Assembly: GCA_015499985.1 (NCBI GenBank)
Contig: JAAAUF010000294.1
Span: forward strand, 22,832 to 42,046
From: Haplosporangium gracile
Lineage: Eukaryota; Mortierellomycota; Mortierellomycetes; Mortierellales; Mortierellaceae
DNA: 19,215 nucleotides
Direction: 5' to 3'
In this document: piece after piece, positions 1 through 7,234 of the stretch
Layout: each line of letters begins with the position of its first letter
How positions within the stretch are numbered: position 1 is the first letter of the stretch
Notes under the pieces: model-generated
What the model was told of the DNA's origin: nothing
The model's input: only the letters and a program-made list of their open reading frames with translations
Database searches by the model: none
Program-made: the position numbers and the translations under genes

Positions 1-3000
1 TAGTCTGTCACGACTGTTGCTGACGATAGCGCTTGAGGCTTAGACGGCGTTTTGTTGATCAGGAGCGAGAGCGGGTTCGCGTTCACCTCATCTTCTGGAA
101 GAGGAACCCAGCGGCTGCATTCTGGGCCGAGAAAGGATGATAAACCGATCTTAACGGCTTTGATAACTGCACTGTCACTGTCACTGTCAGTGTCACACAT
201 CCACCAGTCTTCGCAGAGTGCTACAATCCCGCTGGCTGGTCCATTCTCGTGCACTGTCCGTCGCTTGTTGAAAAATGCGCTTGCGAACCTGATGCGGGCT
301 TTCCTGCATGCGCCCTCGGCAATATACAGCATATGAAGAGCAACATGCATCACGGGAAAAGAACGACCATATCGCTCCAGTGTGAGCTTGTGATCAGCGC
401 AGAAAAGAGTGGCTGTGTATCTAGTAAGTATCCACATCAAATTCAGTGATCCTGTCCACGGGGATATCCATCATCAAACGCACGTACCGTTGTAATCGCG
501 TCCACGGTGATACAATTGCTGATGGGCGCAAATGTGCAAATAAAAGTATTCGTCCAACACCAGAAGATTGAACTCATCGTCCTCGCCTGCTGGCAACTGC
601 CACATCATAGTCCAATCATCCGACGTTACGACCAACTGCAACTGAGCAGGCAGGAATATAGCTGCCTTGTAGGGTAACCATTTTTCCAAGTGACCGTCGT
701 ACTGAGCAGGAATTGTCAGCGTTTTGCAAACGACACCACTCATCGCAGCCACCGTGACAACAACCTTTGACTGGCTATAATCGTTTTGCCGAGCCCTGTA
801 TCTCCACCTCGAACTGAAGTCCAGCCGGCGAAGTGAATTTCTTGAGGCACATGTTGGGGTCCAACCAGGCGGTCTTGCATTGATCATCGCAGAAAAGCCT
901 TGGCTCCAAGAATGGCTGTCGAAGGCAGTCGTCCAGGTTGATCATGTCCATGACGGATCCATGCGAGGTGTACGCGTATTGGGTTTGGCGTGCCTCAGGC
1001 AGGTGCTGGATGCGGCATTCTTCTTGGCATGCGAAGTACGTGATAATGGACAGGTCCTCTGCATCCACAATTAAGCCACTTCTGCTCAGACCGATATCAT
1101 CATTCGTCCCGTTGGTCTCGATCATAATCTGTGTGTTGTCGCGGATGAAGGAGACTCCAAGTACTTCACTGTACCATCTGGGAAGATGGCGAGTTTGAAT
1201 AGTGGCACCAGTTACGGCACAGAGAACAGCGATACTCCATGGTCCAACAGCCGCGACTCTCAGGCTGTCGCTTGATAAAGCTATAGTGTCATCACTAAAA
1301 TAGTTCACGGACCAGAGTCTTGATCTCTTGTCGATATTTAATCCACTCATGGTAGGGAAGGATAAGGCGAAGTAAATATCGCGTTCCAAGAGGATTAACC
1401 TTCTAGAAGACTTTAGAAGGTCAGGGGGCTGACGAAAAGGTTGTTCATAAAGTATAGTGTAGACATGCTCCCACTGGAGCCACACTCGGTAAACTTCAAC
1501 GGCTGTGCTTTTAAGAACGACAAAGAGCTCGTCCCTGGGGTCGGGGTCCTTAGTCCCGGTCATGTGGAAGCTGCCGTGTACAAAGTCCTTGGTGCGATAC
1601 GGGGGGTGCTTATGATCATTCAGGAGCTCACGGGGTGCATCTCTCGATGCAGATTCTGGAGCGACCAAGCTGTGGTCCCTCTTGTACCGATAAGCAGCAA
1701 CGATCCTGTTCCCTTCTTTTGTTCCATCCGTAAGGGCGATTTGGGACGCATCCCAGGAGACTGACAGAGCAAAGCTGTTGCGGAGGCATGGGTCGTCACG
1801 AGATGCTGCCTTGACACTTGTCGTCGCACAGTGTCGAAGATTCGAAGATGTCAAGCAGTCACTGTCACCTGGGATGATCCAAAGATCCAGGACGATGTCG
1901 GTAGGCATTGCGGACAGCGTGGCTACATGTGTGCCATCTCCCGAGACCGAGTATACAACAATCCTTTGATCAACGGTAGGAACGTGATCGCTCCTGTCAT
2001 TGACGTCGATGGACCACACATAGGGCTTATGGGCTCGCAGAGAAGGGTCTAGGATGTAGTACATAAGAACGGCTCAGTCAGATCCCATGATTCCGCGCGT
2101 GCTTAGAAGCGGCTTGTCCCAGACACAATGTGCATCCATATACCATCCAAACGGCCTCCGTATTGCGCTGGATGTAGCTCCATCCAGTAGAGCTCCAGAT
2201 ATCCAGTATCATGGTCAAGCGATTTAAGGTCAGTCTCCGATGATATAATGCCCCGTGTCCTGATTTCCATTGTGATGCTGACTGTATGGGTTTCTCTCTT
2301 CTTGACGAGCTGCAGGTGCATCTTCCACTTAAATATACCTAACTCAGGTGAGACTGGCATGAAAACAATGGAGTGGCATGTCAGAGCTATTTCCTGTTTG
2401 TCGTGCCACATTCTTCTCATTGTACAGTGTGCTCAGCATACACAGTTTTTGTAATCTCGCGTGTGTGATGATCTATGCGAAGGACAGGATCATTCTACAG
2501 ATTAGTATCAGGCAGCATAGGAATACGGAATATTCATGAAACATTTACTCAGTAATGCCCGTAAGCTTACCTCAACTGACTCTGGACTTCCAGGCTCGGA
2601 TTCGATGCAGAAGGCAATTGAATCGAGTCGTAGAAGAGCCAGGTTGGCCGTGGACATGCTAAAGACGACGTTGGACAGGCCATCCTCATACTCTGCCATG
2701 TCGAATGTCCACTAAGCAATGAACAATTGGCATTGGTCATTAGAATATTTAACGGTCGGACATCAAGTATTAATGACTTCAGTCAAGGCTACGTGCATCA
2801 AGAGAGAGAACGTAGACAAATGACTGACTGCACATACCTTCGCGAATCTGGTGGACGCCTTCACGACTGCAGGCTGCTGTCGATCGTTGCCATCTCTAGT
2901 TATAAGCCCATGAAAAAGACACGATAAGTGCGCATTAGTCATTAAGGAGTAAGTGACTCAAGGATCACGGAAAAGCTAGTACGAATGGTGAGATGTAATG

Positions 3001-3749
3001 GCATACCTGAGAATGAAGCACTCAAGGGTGAGCGGCATCAATGGCTTGTGTTCCTTGTCGCTCTCGCTCTCGCTCTCCCTCTCGCTCTCCCTCTCGTCGT
3101 CCAGCTCATTTTCCCACTCGTCCTCCTTCTCACTCCCTTCTTCTTCGTCCTTGTCTCTGTCGTTACTGCAACCGCTGTCACCGGTATCGTTGATGTTCTC
3201 GCCAGCGCTGTGCATGCTTGCCACTGGCATGAAGTACCACCTGCGCACTGTTATGACAAAACATCTGAGGTTTAAAACAGGAGTCTTATTCCGAAAGTTT
3301 ACCTCGAACGAAGCGTGGAGCAGAGAACCATTACATGCAACTGTACCTGACTTGTTCTTGCCGCCCTTGGTCACATGCCCCTTAGGTATCAATGGACCGG
3401 AGATCGAGGAAAACATGGTCACATCGTTGCTGCCCTGCTTTCCATTGTATATTACCTGGTCCCCCTGTTGAAAAGACTGTGCCTGACTGGACCCGGTCTC
3501 TGAGAAAATACTGCTGGCTAGATGGGCGCTCGAAGGAATTTGCCTCATCAACTCGGCAGAATGTGCATCGTCGCCAATGTTCCTGACTTGTCCATGCTCC
3601 CTCTCGGATTGTACATCTTTTTGCCGAGCACTATCCGGCGTGCTATTGTCATTGTTGACAAATGCTTGCTCATCTTCATCATAGTCGAAGGCCCGGTCAA
3701 TTTTCACGGTGAAAAAGTCCTGAGAGTGATTTTTCTTGCACAATGACAT
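1..3749 (-). CDS. Large multi-exon WD40-like repeat protein, C-terminus off the left edge, frame disturbed
   Basis: The start is ATG 3749-3747, in a good context (CACC before it) behind a pyrimidine-rich leader. Exons by splice signal and phase are 3749-3007, 2895-2838, 2711-2571, 2492-484 and 420-1. The introns are 3006-2896, 2837-2712, 2570-2493 (TACTAAT branch site) and 483-421. The last exon is open for 139 codons to the window edge. Residues 1-190 are polar, about 193-240 are very acidic and Ser/Arg-rich, and the rest (from 2064 leftwards) has the spaced W-D and SxDG pattern of degenerate WD40 blades, for example PYVWSIDV and YSVSGDGTHVATLS. I recall a large family like this in Mortierellaceae; no biochemical role can be given. 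Frame problems: one base appears lost in an AAAA run near 790. Near 2421 the frame slips by one, although an acceptor further in could avoid this. A TAA at 2105-2103 plus a slip at 2064 can instead be removed by a 95-bp intron with a GTATAT donor. It may be a decaying paralogue or contain sequence errors. The exon chain is fairly sure; the function is unknown. Confidence 0.62.
3056..3097. repeat. CTCGCT-type microsatellite inside the coding sequence
   Basis: Imperfect hexamer tract (CTCGCT and CTCCCT units). Read on the minus strand it encodes the Glu/Ser/Arg run of the acidic region of the WD40-like gene. Its unit length keeps the frame when copy number changes. Confidence 0.6.
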
Positions 3750-4788
3750 GGTGGAGGAAGGCTGAATTGAGGATGCCGACACGTAAAGGTGGATTTTAAG
3801 ATGTGTTTGAAGAGCGCTCAGAGTTGTAGAACTAAAGGAATGAAGAAAGACGAAGGAGAAAGGAAGGAAAAAGAAAAAAGGTTGGGAAGAAGGCAGAGAA
3901 TGAGAAGACGATGCGAGGGCAAAAAAGGGTTTGGGTGTGTGGCGAAGGCGAGATGAGGTGGCTGCTGTGCAAGTTTGACGAATAATTTCCCTTTTCGACT
4001 GTGCTTCCCAGTTCCCTTGAAATTTTCTTTGTGCAACCGTGGTCGGCATCGACGGACCAATTTCGGCGGTGTAAACATATTAGAATCTTGGTGGCAACAA
4101 CGGGAAAAGACAGTTCAACACAAGCACTCTTTGAATCTCAACTGGTATCCTCAATTGTTGTTGGAAACTGATGGGTAGAAACCTTGTATGTCTATGCACC
4201 AATAACAAAAACAGAATATTTCATGGGTCCCCTCTGCTGTGGATAACATAGCGAGCGTTTTCTTTCCTTTACGAAGGCAAAGTGCGAAGGAAAAGTGCCG
4301 CCTACCAAGAATCAACGCAAACTTGAGTCGTAAATTGTTGAAGAAGGCTCAAAGAAGCTGCTCTCGCAACAAGTGCCAGCATGATCAATTGACTCGGCAA
4401 TGCAGAATGTCAAGCAACGGCGCATTTGGGCGGTCGAGTACCCTTGTAGTTACGAGTCGCTGAGGCTGAGCACTGTAATGCAGAATTTTGTTTGAAAGAA
4501 CAAACTCTTTTTTCTTTCCTTTTCTTTCACATCATTTGCTAAGGGTTGAAGGTTCTCTGGCTGACTCTGTAAAACCTCTATGTTCACATGAATCAAGTAT
4601 CTAACTGACTTGTGGCAGCCAAGCGTTCATAGCGACGTTGCTTGTTGATCCTTCGATGTGGGCTCTTCCAATCCTTCTTACAGGAGAATTCGAGGTCGCA
4701 TCGTTGGTACTTGTTCACATGCTATAGTTACGTTCCATTCTTTTTACTGTAACATATAAAAAAAAATACCCGTGAATCGCTGGATTGT
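3750..4788. other. Intergenic region upstream of the WD40-like gene
   Basis: About 1 kb lies between the start of the WD40-like gene and the 3' end of the Kre9-like remnant, both on the minus strand. Positions about 3820-3990, read on the minus strand, form a strong C/T-rich leader of the kind seen before several other genes here, so the core promoter of the WD40-like gene probably lies just above it. A plus-strand frame of 74 codons at 4239-4463 has no recognisable domain and no leader; I do not consider it a gene. I see no RNA gene or mobile element. An A-rich stretch at 4758-4766 may belong to the 3' end of the Kre9-like gene. Confidence 0.5.
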
Positions 4789-5634
4789 CTAATTTTGCGT
4801 GTTCAATCTCGCCTGAAGTCTATTCAGTTCGAACTGCAACACGTAAATTTGTTGCTGCATGTCCTGACTATTATCTTTGGTATAGGTGCGTGGGTTCACT
4901 GTTGACTACGTCGAGTCGTGAATGACGAATCTTGAGTGTCCGCAAGAATCAACTGGGAGTTGTTAAAAGGCGCAAACTGACTATGCACATTTCCTTTCTG
5001 CAGTTGATAGATTTAGCCCTGGGGATTGGGTGGGCGATCCTGTAGTGTCCTCATGGGTATATACTGTGGGTTGTGGGTCGGCCTTTGCTTGAGCGACTTG
5101 TCATGTTGGGACTCTCGGTCACCGGACCCTTCACTCGGGTTCTCCATGGACGGTAGAAATCGATTGGACAACAGTGTTGCTTCAGGTGCGTTGATGACAT
5201 TTTGTGGTTGCTGTTAGCGACGGAGCCTTTGAAAGTATAGAAGCGCGACAGCTGCGATAACGGCTATGACAGCTACTACAGTACCACCACCAAACACCGC
5301 TTCATTGCTCTTGGTGTAATTTCTCTCATTACTAGCAGCTTGACTAGAACCAGTAGGATTGACTGGACTTGTTGTGGTCAAAATAACGATCGTGGTAGGC
5401 AAGATTGTGGTGGACAAGATTGTGGTGGACAGAATTGTGGTAGTCGATCCTGAAGTCAAGGCAAGAATGACGAAAGGATCAGAGCTACTCGACGTACCTC
5501 CGATGGGGGCCGAAATGATATATCTGCCTTGAGGAAGAGTCGCGCGAACCATGACGTTTGATTTGACGGGCATTTTGCAGTCCAAGTGTCCAATAATATT
5601 GGTTCGATGTCTGCAACGGGACCTAGGACGTAGA
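4789..5634 (-). pseudogene. 3' exon of a Kre9-like secreted/membrane protein (membrane segment and cytoplasmic tail), cut off from its 5' exons
   Basis: An intron acceptor (CCTAG at 5624-5623 or TTGCAG ending 5611; both give the same frame) opens an exon that completes the Ig-like Kre9/Knh1-type domain (motifs IIGHLDC, VRATLPQGRYII, SDPFVI). A Thr-rich stretch follows, built on a 15-bp repeat, then a hydrophobic helix (GGTVVAVIAVIAAVALLYF) and basic residues. This is the layout of a surface protein with a membrane anchor. A TAA at 5216-5214 follows the basic residues, but the same frame stays open for 66 codons (QQPQNVINAPEA..., then NPQYIPMRT). A second TAA at 5015-5013 is followed by about 38 more protein-like codons. 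After a one-base slip near 4900 the sequence ends in a Gln-rich coiled coil (DMQQQIYVLQFELNRLQ) and a TAG at 4791-4789. I read this as one ancestral tail broken by two nonsense changes and one indel. The signal-peptide exons lie at 6727-7023 on the other strand. Confidence 0.72.
5392..5450. repeat. 15-bp tandem repeat, about four units
   Basis: Units of the type GTGGTGGACAAGATT, three full and one partial. On the minus strand they encode STTIL-type units of the Thr-rich stalk just outside the membrane helix. Such stalks are probably O-glycosylated in fungal wall proteins (known for the class, not shown here). Confidence 0.7.
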
Positions 5635-5849
5635 TGCAACAGATTAGGTCATTATCTATCGCTCTCTATCCATCTTCATAGATATGACTCAACAAGAAAC
5701 CTTCGTAGACACTTGTATATACATAGCTGTTTCATAGAAACAAAAAACCTCATTCATTGCCCCATTTGTTCTCCTCTTTTGTTCCTCTTGTTCCCGTTCC
5801 TCTCATTCTTGTACCCATTCCTGCCAATTACACACCTCACCTATTGCAG
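5635..5849 (-). repeat. Left copy of the 215-bp inverted repeat (intron copy)
   Basis: It pairs with 7015-7229 in reverse complement (x pairs with 12864 minus x). I aligned it base by base and found 3 mismatches: 5793/7071, 5831/7033 and 5833/7031. Read on the minus strand it begins CTGCAATAG, continues with a GTGAGG splice donor and ends with a CTAAT branch-like site just before the acceptor of the Kre9-like 3' exon. It therefore fits the second intron of that gene plus the last 9 bases of its exon 2. The identity stops abruptly at both ends. Confidence 0.95.
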
Positions 5850-5969
5850 GTGGGGATAATGCTGGCTCCGTAGAGCAAGGCGCATTTTGGATCCAGGGTG
5901 GAGGCTTGCGTCAAAAGTTGTTTGAGATTTGCGCTTCATTTGCAAGATGAGATCAAACGACGAACTCAT
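5850..5969 (-). other. Short open frame, possible displaced 5' end of the DUF6589 gene
   Basis: An ATG at 5969-5967 lies behind a T/C-rich leader (about 6061-6009 on the minus strand) and opens 40 codons up to the repeat border (MSSSFDLILQMKRK...). If the inversion were undone, this stretch would point at the DUF6589 sequence. A different frame of the same stretch joins the DUF6589 frame directly once the repeat copy is left out. The frame is short enough to arise by chance, so this is only a suggestion. Confidence 0.2.
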
Positions 5970-6599
5970 CTTGTGCCTACCGAAGACTTAACTATTATCT
6001 GCGACATGATCTTAGCACAAACAAGGACTACTCCAACAAAAGAGAACAAAAAAAGAAGAGTGAGTGGTATTTATTAGCTAGCTCGTCTTGTGCCACAATA
6101 CCCGAGACTTAAATATTATAAGACACCTCGGTTTTTTAATCATCGTCATCGGGAGATAACAATAGACGAAATGGAACCTCTTTAAAACCAAGAAGCCTAA
6201 TGCTCCTTGAATGCTACCAAAGCGTTAAAATGTGTGAAGAGCAAAGCATGTAAAAGCAACGACGCTATGAATGTTTGGCTGTCACAATCCAGCTACTCCT
6301 CTCTGCCTATTCCCCACCTCCTTCCCTCCCTCTCCATTTCCATTCTCCAAGTCCGAGGACGCACAAAATATTCTTTTGTAGTTGTTGCACAAAGCAACCT
6401 GTAAAATAGGCAGAAGGAGAGTGATGAGATTGGAATTTGGGCTCACTAATGGAACAAAGTTGGGCTGTTGGATAAAACGAATTGTTGGACCGTGGGATTT
6501 TTATGTTGCCCGCAATAAAAGTTGACTGTTAGGTCAACCTGATGGACTTCTGTCAGCGCATTCAAGGTGATGTTGATGCCACGGCCTCTACTAAAACAC

Positions 6600-6726
6600 G
6601 TCGTCTCAATGAAGTGGTCATATATTCGACCTTTTCCTTCTTTCCCTCGCTCCCTTCTCTCTCATCTTTCCCCACTCGTTCTCCCGTCTTTCCCTCCCTT
6701 TCTTTCTGTGTCTCTTCCAAACCATA
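6600..6726 (+). promoter_or_regulatory. Pyrimidine-rich leader of the Kre9-like gene
   Basis: A nearly pure C/T stretch from about 6625 to 6720 lies directly before the ATG at 6727. C/T-rich tracts before the start codon are typical of expressed filamentous-fungal genes, and the same feature precedes the WD40-like and RING-CH genes here. It supports the ATG choice and suggests the gene was once expressed. Confidence 0.5.
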
Positions 6727-7023
6727 ATGCCCATCGCCGTCATTGCCCTCTCTACTCTGGCTCTCGCCTCCCAGCCTATTGTTCAGCTTATTTACTCGTC
6801 TCCCATCACTACCACCGTATGGGCGTAAGTTTTGTCCTTCTAATCGTCTCTCCTCGCCTCACTTCCTCTCTTAAAGTAAAATTTGTATTTACTCACCTTA
6901 TAAATGTCACTTTATTTTATTGTTCTCATCATATCATAGTGCTGGACATCCCGCTACGGTCTCTTGGACTAACTCATGCAACGAAATTGTCGGCAACACC
7001 ACATTCCTCATTTACTGCAATAG
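6727..7023 (+). pseudogene. Exons 1-2 of the Kre9-like protein: signal peptide and first half of the domain
   Basis: Exon 1 (6727-6824) encodes a signal peptide and domain start (MPIAVIALSTLALASQPIV, then IYSSPITTTVW). A GT-AG intron, 6825-6939 (donor GTAAGT, acceptor CATAG), is spliced in phase 2 to exon 2 (6940-7023), which reads AAGHPATVSWTNSC and ends TGC AAT AG before a GTGAGG donor. The VWxAGxxATVSWTxxC pattern is that of the Kre9/Knh1-type N-terminal domain of fungal wall and surface proteins. Phase 2 at the exon 2 end fits the 3' exon at 5622 or 5610 on the minus strand exactly. On this strand the next exon is missing. Unspliced, the frame stops at once (AGG TGA). Spliced to the first AG in the flank (7233-7234), it ends after about 22 foreign codons. 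The gene is therefore broken in this orientation. Confidence 0.78.
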
Positions 7024-7229
7024 GTGAGGTATATAATTGGCAGGAATGGGTACAAGAATGAGAGGAACGGAAACAAGAGGAACAAAAGAGGAGAACAAAT
7101 GGGGCAATGAATGAGGTTTTTTGTTTCTATGAAACAGCTATGTATATACAAGTGTCTACGAAGGTTTCTTGTTGAGTCATATCTATGAAGATGGATAGAG
7201 AGCGATAGATAATGACCTAATCTGTTGCA
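7015..7229 (+). repeat. Right copy of the 215-bp inverted repeat (intron copy)
   Basis: It is the reverse complement of 5635-5849 with 3 mismatches. It starts in the last 9 bases of exon 2 of the Kre9-like gene and contains the donor and nearly the whole following intron up to TGTTGCA. It is followed directly by DUF6589 sequence and not by the Kre9-like 3' exon. Confidence 0.95.
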
Positions 7230-7234
7230 CTAAG

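Larger units (their letters stand above)
5850..7014. other. Inverted 1,165-bp segment between the repeats
   Basis: This unique DNA between the two repeat copies carries, on the plus strand, the promoter, exon 1 and most of exon 2 of the Kre9-like gene. Reversing it would place those exons on the minus strand, directly before the left repeat copy and the 3' exon, and would give an in-frame 192-196 residue protein up to the first TAA. The stretch 5850-6726 has no long reading frame. It holds a small hairpin (AAGATGAG 5944-5951 with CTCATCTT 5965-5972), an imperfect direct repeat (about 5964-5998 and 6081-6117) and a palindrome (GTTGAC 6521-6526, GTCAAC 6533-6538). Confidence 0.75.

Noticed and set aside
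3240..3312. A 62-bp intron (GTAAAC to GCGCAG) in exon 1 of the WD40-like gene
   Set aside because: The signals look good, but removing it throws the following acidic region out of frame, while the unspliced frame is open throughout.
4239..4463. 74-codon plus-strand frame in the intergenic region
   Set aside because: Basic, no recognisable domain, no C/T-rich leader; its length is expected by chance.
5453..5500. A 48-bp GT-AG intron inside the Kre9-like 3' exon
   Set aside because: It would keep the frame, but it removes the SDPFVI part expected at the end of the domain and is shorter than every other intron here.
5635..7229. The inverted repeat as terminal repeats of a DNA transposon
   Set aside because: The repeat ends lack matching target-site duplications (flanks GACGTAGA and CTAAGGCG differ), the segment has no transposase, and the repeat content is an intron of the broken gene.
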